Source: Euborellia annulipes (taxonomy: Eukaryota > Arthropoda > Insecta > Dermaptera > Anisolabididae). Taken from it: 64,000 nucleotides of DNA. The first letter of the stretch is position 1, and each line of letters begins with the position of its first letter. Below the pieces are notes generated by a model. It did not search any database. It was not told the DNA's origin and saw only the letters and a list, made by a program, of their open reading frames with translations. The stretch spans positions 1 to 64,000 of the forward strand of contig JAKCPI010004569.1 of NCBI GenBank assembly GCA_023213315.1, written 5' to 3'. The translations under genes and the position numbers were made by a program. Positions 1 to 10,924 of the stretch are shown here, piece after piece.

Positions 1-830
1 CTCTTACCCTTCGGTAAGAGAAAGTATTGCACAAATGCTGGTCGGCAGATTTTTTGTGTCGTTATATGAGCCTATTTAGTTTCCAATAGCTTTTATAGTT
101 TCAAACTTGCATTTTTCATCTAATGGCTACTTGAAATAAACTTGGTTTTTTTCAAAGAAGGAAGAGAGCGTAAAGTGAATTTAAAACGAATAGAAAAGAG
201 ATGCCCATCTAGGCAACCCCATTTTCTCGGAAACAAAGACAGAAAAAAAAAATTATTTTCTATTTTTATTATATTCATCAAATTAATAAAATAAAAAAAA
301 ACTAGACGACATCAACAAAATTGTTTTCCAAAGATTTAAATTCTGTTACCAAGGCAACCATTTCTCCTATCTTTCATATGAAGAACCAAGAATAAAGTGT
401 TCTTTAATAATTTTGAAAGGCAAAAATGAGAATATATATTTAAAAGAGCATTTAAAAAATAATTGATTTTTGAATTTTAATCAAAATCGTTGAAGCGAAA
501 TTTGAAAATCGAAAAAACTGCAAAAATACATCAATAAAATTACTAAGTACTCTTTGACGATTTTATTCAAAAGCTTGGTGTTACGCCTCAGGGGTGTGTA
601 CTAAACTTAAATATGAAATTCAACCTCATAACTTTTTCTTTATTATTTTTGTTCCCTACAGACCGACAGACGCACACACCGACGAGCCATGTCCCGAAGC
701 CACTTTTTGGATTCAGGGGATCTCAAAACGTGTCCATCAAAATCTCGACATCGAATTTTTGGCATAATCCAGAATACTCTCTCTGTATATTTTACATATA
801 TAGTTTAGAAGAAAGTAAAAAAACTTTAAA
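1..830 (+). mobile_element. INE-1/Helentron-like non-autonomous element, cut by window start
   Basis: Diverged copy of a family seen many times here. It runs from the remains of a terminal hairpin (CTTACCCTTCGGTAAG) through a body to a CA-rich tract, then CTCGACATCGAATTTTTG and a terminal palindrome ending in GAAAGT. Order and landmarks match the fuller copies at 26303, 36594 and 47043. The short open frame at 613-909 runs through this repeat and is not a gene. Confidence 0.75.
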
Positions 831-1731
831 ACCCTCTTTAATTTTCTCGGTATCAGTGTCGAATCTTGATTTGTCGACTCCGCAGCTCTTATATTTTACC
901 ATGCCATGAGGATCGTTTTAGTATCTTATTATCTAATCCTGTGGTCCTGAGTGCTTCCAGAGATATAATGTAAGCAACTCAAAAAGATAGAGAATTTTTA
1001 AAATTTCTCAAATTCTTATGACCTGAAACGTATATATCAATATATATATACAAATTATCGGAGTCGGGGTTTTCATCATCATAACATTTTCCCTCTTATT
1101 TAGAATTGCGTCTGGCATTTGATAAATTTGTTGTTTTATTCTTGTCAGTACATTTTTTTGTTTTTCAAAATATAATAAATTGAGTTAAAAAAATAAAATG
1201 TGACTTGTTGACACTCAGGTTACAAAACAGGCAAGTGAAGTCAATTATATATTAGGTTAACAATTTGAAACCTAGAAATAAATGAAGCATTATGACAGGC
1301 TGTTCTAAAAACATGCACTCACTCACTCTCTATGCAATGCAAGGGTATTTTGTCATTAAAATTAAAAAGCGTCGTCATCATTTGTTACATTATGCATATG
1401 TGTGTGTATGTTTTGTATTAATAGTGACGTCACCATATGCAACTAGATGAAAGCTTTGCTTACAAACAAACATTTTGCATTTGGATGCAAAATTTACATT
1501 CACTCCCCATCCTCTCTATCTCGTTCTCTCACTCTACTATTACTACTATTTAATATTTATGAAATAAATATTTGTAAATAAACCTCCGAATTATTTTTAT
1601 AATTTGATATGTAACATGTTTTAGTAATAATCAAGAGCCCTTACTAGAGAAGTGTATAAATTATGTAAAACATGTTTAGTTTTTAGGGAAATTAATTTAT
1701 TTGAAAAATAATTCTTTATAATCTTATAAAT

Positions 1732-1893
1732 GCCCTTGGCTCAGAGTTAGAGTATCAGCTTCTGGTGCCAGAGGTCAGGGGTTCGCATCCCGTCCCAGGC
1801 GAAGAATTTATCTCAATTGAATTGGATACCAATCAAGTGAAATAAATAGGGACGGGGTCTAAATGACCTCAGATGCCCAAAAATAAAAAAAAA
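1732..1893 (+). mobile_element. tRNA-derived SINE, family A
   Basis: A tRNA-like head with an A box (TGGCTCAGAGTTAGAG) and a B box (GGTTCGCATCC) is followed by a short body with a TTGAATTGGATACCAAT-type palindrome and an A-rich tail. Tail-only copies occur at 12947-13042 and, inverted, near 42968-43050. A SINE is more likely than a tRNA gene because the sequence continues into a shared tail and the cloverleaf is poor. Confidence 0.7.
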
Positions 1894-2026
1894 TCTTATA
1901 ACTGTTTATATACATGTAAACAGTAAGTTTACTTAATGCAGATTGAAGTCAAAAATAAATAAAGATGAATTATGGAAAATTTTTATTACTTGTCATTAGT
2001 AAAAATTTTCCATAAAAATTTAATTT

Positions 2027-2750
2027 ATTTTATTATAAGGACATCGGCCAAAAATAAATACTTTTGCGTATTATCCGTTTATTTGTAAATATTTTGATTC
2101 CAGGGAGATAGAATCATCTTCAGTACAATCAACAGTTTTGCAAATCGTTAGTTCCTCCCATCCAATATGATTATGAAAATTGCATTCATGGGGTGCCATA
2201 GGCGCCGGAACTGGGGGGGGGCAAGGGTACATTGCCCCCCCCCTGGCATCCTATAGGGGGGGGCAGAGGGGGGTAATATGTCTTCTTTTATTTCATTTAT
2301 TTTTAAAAATGATACATTTTTACTTTTGGAAAATAAAATTTTCTAAATTAAAAGAGTAAGAAATTTATTTTTTTCCAAATTTTTCCAAAATGTTTGATAA
2401 AATCACTAGCAAATTTTTTAAAATTTTAATTTTATTAAAATTGCTATTTTATTTAAAATTTTTAAAGTTTTATAGTAGATTTGTTTTTGTTTTATACTAT
2501 TTGAACATATTAAATTATTTTAATTTTCTAAAAAAAATTTTTTGCCCCCCCCCCCTGATTCAAATTCGTTCCGGCGCCCCTGTGGGGTGCTTAGCTGTTT
2601 TGTCATATTAGATGGGAGGAATTAACGATTTGCAAAACATCTGTTGATTGTACTGAAGATGACTCCATTTCACTGGAATCGAAATATTTACAAATAAACG
2701 GATAATACGCAAAAGTATTTATTTTTGGCCGATGTCCTTATAATAAAATT
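2027..2750. mobile_element. Foldback element with ~155-bp inverted arms
   Basis: Arms 2027-2188 and 2591-2750 are near-perfect reverse complements, each starting with TTATAAGGACATCGGCC. Each arm carries CTGAAGATGA, a TCCA/TGGA hairpin and then CGAAAT, a motif recurring in other inverted repeats of this window. The space between the arms is occupied by a younger hAT MITE. Confidence 0.75.
2197..2582. mobile_element. hAT-type MITE with 8-bp target duplication
   Basis: The termini are CATAGGCGCCGGAAC and the complement of CAGGGGCGCCGGAAC (two mismatches). The insertion is flanked on both sides by TGGGGTGC (2189-2196 and 2583-2590). The interior is AT-rich with poly-G/poly-C runs and has no credible coding sequence. 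An 8-bp duplication with CA-starting ends fits hAT. It inserted into the centre of the 2027-2750 foldback. Confidence 0.85.
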
Positions 2751-3776
2751 GATCATCCTTACGGCCATCTACAAACAATTATTTAATTTAATTTTGCAAT
2801 AAGAAGTAAACTTCCTTACAATATAATTCATTACAATGTTGCTTGAAAATCAGGAACTTGCTTAGGGGGGGGGGCCCTTAATTTATGTATAAACATGTAT
2901 ACCTATTTATTTTTATCTACACCATCTTCTATACTAATTTACGTAACATATAAAGGGTATAAAGAGAGTGTTTGTTTGTATGAAGGGACTAAGCTCAGAA
3001 ATTAGCAAACTTTTTAAAATTAATTCCATACCGAATAGTCAAGATTTGAATATTTGTAAGTTTTTTTTTTTTATTTATGTTTTTTCATCTATTAGTCCAT
3101 GGTTCACTATGGACATGGGTTGTTTACCAATTAAATTAAAGCTTCAAATTTTTTTTTTTTCCCGAAACCTTGTTGAAATTCTTGTCTCTATCCAGAAATC
3201 CTGACGCTATTCTTCTATCAGGATGTGAATTTGATATTCTCCTCAATCCCCAGTCGTCTTCTTTTTTAAGGATGCTGATGATAGCAACGCTTCATTTTTT
3301 TCCATACATATAATACATATATAGCTACGTGTATATCATTTTTTTCTTCGTCAGAACAAGATTCGCCACTTTACACACAAGCAATTCCCCAGTTTCTGCA
3401 CGCGTTGTTGTTTTCGCTTTGCATAAATGCATTTCTATGCCAATATGTCAGTTGATCAGTGTTTTTGGGGAGGGGATGGGTGCAACGTTAAATCTCTGAA
3501 TTCCGACTTGGCTAGTGGATTCTCTTGTCGAGTCGCTCGAGGGCCCTTAAAACCCACCACTTTATGGCTCCACGGTGAAAACAACAACAACAAAAACAAC
3601 AACCTCTCTTTCAATCGGATTGTTTATGAAAAGGCCCTTTCGTTTAAAATAAATAAATAAATAAGCGCCGTTACTTGACTTAATTTTATTATCATCAATC
3701 ATTTTATCATTATATTTTTTTATTATTTGTATTTGTCTTTATAGACAGACAATAGATGGTGTTTAGTTCTAATTAT
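2751..3776. other. Intergenic, no gene recognised
   Basis: AT-rich with homopolymer runs. Open frames at 2968-3204 and 3427-3660 lack homology or splice context. No clear repeat boundary is visible. Confidence 0.5.
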
Positions 3777-3800
3777 AAAATGATTAATTATTTACATTTT

Positions 3801-3802
<2 letters not shown>

Positions 3803-3833
<31 letters not shown>

Positions 3834-5436
3834 TTAGGTACTTGACTGCTGGGTCATTTTCCCTCTGCTAAGAATACAAAAATAAAGTTATACATTAAAA
3901 TACATGTTTTACATAAATAAACTACATTTGTTAAAGTTCTTGATTGCTGAATTGAAGTCGCTCTCCTTCTCTAAAAAACAAATCTTCTTCAGTTGGTTGT
4001 TGAGACATCTCGATATTTGGAGAAATTCGATTTAAAGTTGTTATTTTACTAAATAAAATGTTTAACATATTCTTAATATCTTCCAATTCTTGGACTGTAG
4101 GCCTATAGGGATTTGGTGGAAGAGGTGCTGACGGTAAGTTAAGGTTGTTGGAAATATTACTAGGCTTTTCAAAGTGAATTTTCGGAGGCTGTTGTACTTT
4201 TCTTTTTATTGAAGACTGAGTATTAGTCGTATTTGTCTGGTGAGATAGTGAGGAAGAATAATTACTATTACCAGGTTGCCATGAAGTATTCTGCCTTTCT
4301 ATCTGTACACCTGCAATTTGAGCATATGTTTTTCCAAAGGGAGGTACTAATGATGAAGCTTCTTGGAAGGAAACATTTTCGTTAGCCATAGTATTTTTAA
4401 TATTTTTTTGATAGGTATAATATGGACATTCTTGTATATTAGTGGATCTATGTCCGCCCTTACAGAAGATGCAATGGGATTTATTTATGCAATCGCCTAA
4501 AAAGTGGTCAATAGACCCGCAATTTTCACATTTTGTGTGGTTTGCTCGGCAAAAGTTGCTTTTATGTCCATAAGAAAGGCATTTAAAGCATTGAATCACT
4601 TTTTTATATATTGATCGACTGTGCATAAAACATTAAAAATTCGAATATCTTTCGGCAACATCTGACCTCTGAAGGAGACAATAATTACTGGCGTTGGAAT
4701 TCTTTTAGAGGGATCATTTTTATCGCGTTTGAAAATTCTATTAGCCTTGATGATGGGTATGCTTGACCTTGAGAAATTAATAATTTCTTCTTCTGAAATA
4801 GAGGTGTCCACATTGTGTACAACACCTTGTCTATGAATAGCAAAGTTGGGAACATAGGCGACAAAATTGTTATTTTTCCAAAACGGAGCTTCAACTATAT
4901 CATTAGCATCTTTAAAATTATTTACTGTAACTTTCAATTTAAGCTTATTAATTTTAAGGATTGATTCTACATTTTTATATGCATTCATCATATTTAACTT
5001 TAAAAGCTTTCCAATATACATTGGGTGTTTTCTTTCATTGTTTATAGAATCAATGAAGAGAAAATATGGCCCTTTATCATTTGGCGAATATCTATTTTGT
5101 TGGCATAATGAATGATATGGAATTTTATCGTTAGTATTATTTATATCAGTTTCATTTTTACTTACAGAAATGTTTTTAGAAATTTTATTTTGCTGATCTT
5201 GAGATAATGAATTTGTTTTTCGTTTTGGTGTGGCTTTGAGGTTCTTTTCCAATTCCAGGTCTTCGTTGAGAGTATTTAAAGCATTTCTTATGGATAATGA
5301 TAGATCTTCTTCTGTAAAATTGAATGCAGCGAAAAGGTTAGGGTCCTCATATTGAGCCCCTCCTGATGCCATGTCTTAGAGGGATTACACCCCACAATTA
5401 GAGTGAGATTTTATATCACACTAATCAAGGGGGTGA
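3803..5436 (-). mobile_element. ORF1-only LINE (half-LINE) with poly(A) tail
   Basis: Read on the minus strand: a ~65-nt leader, an ORF1 of Jockey/CR1 type, a short 3' UTR with AATAAA-like sequence, and a ~29-nt poly(A) (poly-T 3803-3831). No endonuclease or reverse transcriptase region exists between ORF1 and the tail, so this is a non-autonomous half-LINE. Similar ~16-bp direct repeats containing ATGATTAA lie at 3777-3793 and 5437-5454 and are a candidate target-site duplication, although about ten bases separate the tail from the 3' one. Confidence 0.7.
3931..5372 (-). pseudogene. LINE ORF1 nucleic-acid-binding protein, split by a -1 frame change
   Basis: The first frame (5372-4596, 258 aa) starts at ATG and resembles the N-terminal and RRM-like part of Jockey-clade ORF1. 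It ends at TGA directly after A AAA AAG. The second frame (to 3931) continues with three zinc knuckles: CFKCLSYGHKSNFC and CENCGSIDHFLGDC (both CX2CX4HX4C) and a variant CIFCKGGH...C. A one-base step back at the A-rich heptamer joins the frames exactly between YIKK and VIQC, the position expected in this family. The simplest reading is a one-base deletion in the A run of a dead copy; a true frameshift site is the alternative. The product would bind element RNA in the ribonucleoprotein particle. Confidence 0.75.
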
Positions 5437-5439
5437 AAA

Positions 5440-6440
5440 AATGATTAACTATTGTATTAATTATATAAAATTAGTTCTACTATTAGGTAAAATATATGAA
5501 AATTGGGGATTACCTAAAGTAAACAAACTTTCTTCAGGCACTGCCCAATCTACATTTTCATTTAATCAATCGCAAATATTTTATTTTATTATAGCTACAG
5601 CCGAGAAATAAAGAAAAAAAAAAAAAAATATTTTATTATTTGTAAAAATTTCAACTTGGAGCTCTTGTAATTCTTTTTAAATTAATTTAATATATAGGAG
5701 TGGTTCAAAGCAAAAGTGGACCAAATCCAAAAGTAAACAATTTTCTTATTTTTCCATTTTTGGATAGTAAATTATGATAGTTATTCGGTATAATAATGAA
5801 CCATGTCCGAATTTCAATACTAATCCTCCAGAGTGCAGCAGTTCCTTAATGCAAAAAAAAATCTAAATATACAATTTAAAATGGGTACTTAGATAAAGTA
5901 TAATTTAAGTTTTTAATGATTGCTGAAATAAATAAATATTATATATTTTAAGAGGAATTAAAGGCTTTAACTTTTATTCATTTTTTCTCAAAAGTTTAAA
6001 AAGTGGACTTGCTTCACTTTTGCTCTCAACCCACATATCTCAAATAAAAAATAAATTTCTTAATTATTTTTTTTACAAATTTTAAATAAGTCTTTTATCC
6101 TGAGAGTAGCTCTCCATCTTTTTACCCCTAAATTCTGAAACGCTTGAGTGACACCCAAGTCAAGGGTCGAAAAGGGAGATATAAAAAATGCATGAGTCAA
6201 TGACTCACTACTTCTGTTCTGGCTAATATATTTTGTTAATAACTTCTAATATAATAGGATATCTAGCCATTCTAAATGATTTCGCCCATAAAAACAGGGG
6301 AAGGGATTAGAGCCCTTGAACCTTATACGTTTATTTTAAATTCTTAAATAATTGAAGTTTGATTTAGGTGGAGGGTTCAGGCATATTTATTTATACCATT
6401 TGAAATCCAAATGGAGCCGAAGGCTTAAAAAAAAATAAAA
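5440..6440. other. Intergenic, no gene recognised
   Basis: AT-rich sequence with weakly similar inverted ends near 5698 and 6045 (GCAAAAGTGGA-like), too degraded to call an element. No coding frame or RNA gene is seen. Confidence 0.4.
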
Positions 6441-6446
6441 CTCCAG

Positions 6447-6885
6447 GGATGATGAATAGGCAGCCAACACAAAAAAAAAAAAAATTTTAATTTTCTCTGT
6501 CGACGTTTCGAACGCTCATCGTGCTCATCATCAGGACCTACGGTCAACAAACATTATTTATTCATATATTAAAAAGATTTACATGGACATAATATTGCAT
6601 CAGAGTATAAGTACTTACAGATAGAAAAGTCATAAGCTTAGATTGATATAGCTTGTCATATACAGATACATAAATAAATACTGATAATATATCAAAACAA
6701 TATGAATATCTATAAAAAATATAACATCTGTAAGTAATTATACTCTGATGCAATATTATGTCTATGTAAATGAATAAATAATGTTTGTTGACCGTAGACC
6801 CTGATGATGAGGATAAGCGTTCGAAACGTCGACAGAGAAAATTAAAAATTTTGTTTTTTGTGTTGACTGCCTATTAATCATCCCT
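6447..6885. mobile_element. Foldback element with CCTGATGATGA...CGAAACGTCGAC arms
   Basis: Arms ~6447-6610 and ~6720-6885 are reverse complements. Both contain CTGATGATGA, then GCGTTCGAAACGTCGACAG, and end near a shared GGCAG...CAACACA segment. The inner ~110 bp is AT-rich. It resembles paired ends of Penelope-like or retrozyme-type repeats; that link is inferred from the CTGATGA/GAAA boxes only. Confidence 0.7.
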
Positions 6886-6984
6886 TGAATAAATACACAT
6901 CAGCCATATCCAGTTATAATCAGTATAATAAAACTCCTTATTTCTAGTTCAAAAGGGGGGGTACTATTGTAGCCTACTACTTAA

Positions 6985-7587
6985 GGGGCTACGGGAGCGA
7001 AGTGGTTACGCATGGCGTTGTGTGTCATTAAAAGTATGCCCAAATATCAAGTAATCCAAAAATTTGCCAAGAGATGTCAGAATGGTAGCCCTAATAATAT
7101 TTAATGCACTTGGTTGATTTTCATTGATCTTTTAACAATAAATACATTATAAATGTTATTATATATTATGAATCTTTTATAAAAGCATAAAATATAAATA
7201 TAGGCCAGATATAGGCTAAAATATCGGCTGTTAGACTAGCCTGCCATCTATTGTAAGAATGCTGAACTAATTTGACAGTTGATTTTTAAATAAATCAGAT
7301 AAGCTTATTTTAAAAATTTCTCTAATTAATATGTGATTAATAATAACAATAAATTCATTTTTAAATTTAAAAAATAAAAGATTATGGGGGATGGGGGGTT
7401 TTTTTGTATTTGCTTGATAACAAAAAATTAAATAACATAATTTTTTAATAAGTCATTAAAAAAATTATAGCTTGATGTCCCAATAATCTCTTATGAATTT
7501 AATTCATTTAAAAAAACCCGCATTGAAAATTCCTTATAATAGTCTAGTTTTTTTTAAAGTAAGTTTAGACGTCCCTCCTGAACCCCC
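6985..7587 (+). mobile_element. TTAA-flanked (piggyBac-like) MITE, copy 1
   Basis: Flanked by TTAA at 6981-6984 and 7588-7591. Ends are GGGGCTACGGGAGCGAAGTG and the complement of GGGGGTTCAGGAGCGACGTC. The interior is AT-rich and non-coding. A TTAA duplication with G-rich inverted ends fits piggyBac-like non-autonomous elements. Confidence 0.75.
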
Positions 7588-7591
7588 TTAA

Positions 7592-8520
7592 GGTCCAGAG
7601 CCAAAAACCCAATTGATTAAAATAGAACACTAGCTGACCTTGTTCACCCATCAAAAAGAACGATTTGACTGACAAATTTATATTCTATCCTAATAATAAA
7701 TGTCATGGAGAGAAATTTATTTTTTTGTGTCATTTATTTTTATTTTCAAAATATCTACAGGCTACAAATATCAAAAAAATTCTAGATTAATTTTTTTTTT
7801 TTTTCGAACAAACATCTAGTTAAAATAAATAAATGCTTCGTTGATTCTAAACTCAATATTTTATTTCGTTTTTTTTTTTTTTAGAGTAAAAGCAATCGCA
7901 ATGACCAGTGGTGAGATTTTTATTCGGACCGCAACGCAATCTCTCCCTCGGGAGTCAATAAATTAAGTGGCATGGGGGTAGTGGTAGTAGTAAGTGGGAG
8001 GCAAGCTACGGGACCAGATTATGTTGGCAAAAGGGGGAGCTCCGAGGAGAATATGGTGATTGGATGGGATGACTCGCCCCCCAGGGAAGAAAAGAAAAGC
8101 AACATGTACGAAACCACATGATTAATCAAATTAAAATAGTTATCTTTCCCAGCCTCCCAAGGGCAACTCCCTTTCTTTATTTATCGACAAGCTACCGTTA
8201 TGACTAATGATAAGATCGCCCTTGGGCCCTTCAACTCCTCACTACTACTTCTTCTTTTGCATTTAATTTTATCTTCTCACGATTTATTTCCTTCTATTCA
8301 TACGCGAAAAAGTTATCGTATTTTTTTTTTTCTTTATCGGTGAGAGTTGTGCGATATTTTCACTTTTTATAGGTTATAAACGGGTTGAGATGTCTACAAG
8401 ATCTATTCTTCTAGAAAATAAATATTCGACTGGTTTAGATTAAAAAAAATAAATTGCCTTATTAACAAAATAAATTTTCTATCTTTAAGATTACAATAGA
8501 CGTTTTCTACTGGGTGCTTA
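7592..8520. other. Spacer between the inverted TTAA elements
   Basis: Includes a more GC-rich patch (7900-8300) with purine-rich and CTCC-type tracts. No open frame with splice signals was found; it may be ordinary intergenic or regulatory DNA. Confidence 0.4.
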
Positions 8521-8524
8521 TTAA

Positions 8525-9155
8525 GGGGGTTCAGGAGCGACGTCTAAACGTACTTAAAAAAAAAAACAGACTATTATAAGGAATTTTTCAATGCGGTTTT
8601 TTTTTAAATGAATTAAATTCATAAGAGATTATTGGGACATCGAGCTATAATTTTTTTAATGACTTATTAAAAAATTATCGTAATTAATTTTTTTGTTATC
8701 AAGCAAATACAAAAAAACAATCTGTCCCAATAATCTTTTTAATTTTTTTTAAATTTAAAAATGAATTTATTGTTATTATTAATCACATATTAATTAAGAA
8801 ATTTTTAAAATAAGCTTAGATGATTTATTTAAAAATTCAACTGTCAAATTAGTTCAGCATTCTTGCAATAGAGGGCAGGCTAGTCTAACAGACGATATAG
8901 TATTAGCCTATATCTGGTCTATATTTATATATTTTTATGCTTTTATAAAAGATACATAATGTGTAATAACATTTATAAAGTATTTATTGTTAAAAGATCA
9001 ATGAAAATCAACCAAATGCATTAAATATTATTAGCTACCATTCTGACATCTCTTGGCCAATTTTTGAATTACTTGATATTTGGGCATACTTTTAATGACA
9101 CACAACGCCGTCTTATTGGGAAAAACATGCGTAAACACTTCGCTCCCGTGCCCCC
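8525..9155 (-). mobile_element. TTAA-flanked (piggyBac-like) MITE, copy 2, inverted
   Basis: Flanked by TTAA at 8521-8524 and 9156-9159. It is a diverged reverse-complement copy of 6985-7587 along its whole length, for example TTAGTTCAGCATTCTTGCAA against the matching segment near 7250. Together with copy 1 it forms a ~600-bp inverted repeat around a ~930-bp spacer. Confidence 0.75.
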
Positions 9156-9159
9156 TTAA

Positions 9160-10180
9160 TAGTTTTAGCTTACATCTAAAAAGAGGGAGGCAAAACAAAA
9201 AAAAAATGAATTAGATAAATTATAAAACATGAGACTTGTCTCTACTTTAACGAGCTTGGAGAACATCATAGAGTTGTGATATCATAGAGAACCATTTACA
9301 CGTTAAATAGTATTAAATATTCATCGAAGAGTTTTCCTCCATTTGGCAATTTTGTTTATCCCAGACTCGATTTTCTTCTTCGTCTTCTTATTGGTTTACG
9401 GCCAAGATCAACAAGTAACCGGCGTTTAAACACTTGGCCATGGTTCGATCTCCGTTACCGCCCCCGGCCCCCCTTCATACGAACCCTCCCAAAAGACAAA
9501 CACCAATTTGCGTGGAGAGTCCTTCCTGCACATCGAAAATCGAAATCAGTCATGCAAATCAACCGAAAGAGCTCTGCTAATATTTTATCGAAACCTCAAC
9601 GCTCACACCTTTACACCTGTAGATACAATTTTGTTTTCATAAAGGGACGATAGTTTTTCTAAATTATTGATTTATTAAGTTCGAATCTCCTGTAAAAAAT
9701 TAGTAGAGTTCACTTCAACATGAGCGCTTATTAATGGACGCCTGGAGGATAGGCAAACAAAACAAAGATCTGTTAGTTTGGTTATCGATGATTAGGCGGT
9801 ATATTATCAATACATTTAATTGTAGTGTAGAGCCTACTGGTATAATTAGTTGTTGCGTCTCAAATAAAAATGCTTGAAGGAGCCATAAGAGATCTTTAAT
9901 TAATCCAATTCACCAAATTGCCTTTATTTATAATAATATCTTTATTATAGGCTTACTAATGCAGACACATAAAAACCTCGTTAATGAAATTCTAAATCTT
10001 TTTCTCTGCTGTATTTAAGATATATTTATTATCAATTATATTATCTTATCCCATACTCAAATTTCCCCCTGGGACTTTCATATTTCAAACAAGTCACCAA
10101 CTTTTTGGGTTTTTTGCTCAATTCAATTGTCGAAAATAGACATTCTATAGTTATAGACAAAGTCAAATTATTTATCGTGT
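9160..10180. other. Intergenic, apparently single-copy
   Basis: 9340-9640 is noticeably less AT-rich and contains ATGCAAAT, but no coding exon, RNA gene or repeat was recognised. Confidence 0.4.
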
Positions 10181-10184
10181 ATCT

Positions 10185-10430
10185 TTTTTTTCTTTTTAAA
10201 CACTCACACTTTTTTCTCATTCACACTCACATTCACAAAGTCTTTTCGGCAACTCAGGGCATATAAGACTTTTACGATATCCGTTATTGATTATTATACA
10301 TATTGGGTTCCAAGCATTCTTATTTAAGCCATTTGGTATCCAAAAGTATCATCGGACTGCCTCCGAACCCGCGACTTTTGGTATATGAGGTTAGCACGCT
10401 AACCCCTACACCAAGGGCCTGAAGCTCACT
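10185..10430 (-). mobile_element. tRNA-derived SINE, family B, minus strand
   Basis: On the minus strand the head CTTGGTGTAGGGGTTAGCGT (A box) and GTCGCGGGTTCGGA (B box) is followed by the family body (GATGAT...TTTAAGCCATTTGG palindrome, GTTGCCGAAAAGACT) and a GTGTGAGTG...AAAAG tail. Related copies: 11801-11975, 38314-38583, 41189-42672, 51828-51925, 53895-54002 and 61283-61380. Confidence 0.8.
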
Positions 10431-10924
10431 TTACTCTTGTACTTCATAGGAAATAAAAATAAAAATAAAAAAAAAAAAAGATTTTAAAAAAAAAATGCTT
10501 TTATTTAAATTCCGAACCAAAAAAGAGAGAAATAAGAAAGAAATAATTTAATTGTTCTTGTTAAATTTTTTAATATTTATGACTTAAAATAAAAGCGTGA
10601 ATTAAATTAAAAAAAAAAAAAAAAACTCCTATATTTATTATAAGTATAAACTCACTTGAATGCTTCAATATTAACTTAAATCATCTCTTTGAATTAATTT
10701 TTAACCTTTAAATTTTATACTTTACTTTAATAATAATACTAAATGTATTTGAAAGAGATTTATTTTGTAAAAAAAGGAAGAACAAAAAATGTACATATTA
10801 ATATATATTCTACATCCCTTAGAAATAAAATCATTTTTGATTTAACCTAAAAATTATTAAAATTTTAATTTAGAAAAACTATTATTATTTATTTATTTTA
10901 ATTTTTTTTTTAATATAATTTTAT

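Noticed and set aside
613..909. 98-codon open frame with a hydrophobic start
   Set aside because: Runs entirely through an INE-1-like repeat; equivalents in other copies are not conserved as protein.
5698..6045. MITE with GGAGTGGTTCAAAGCAAAAG and inverted partner
   Set aside because: Ends match only loosely and no target duplication could be fixed.
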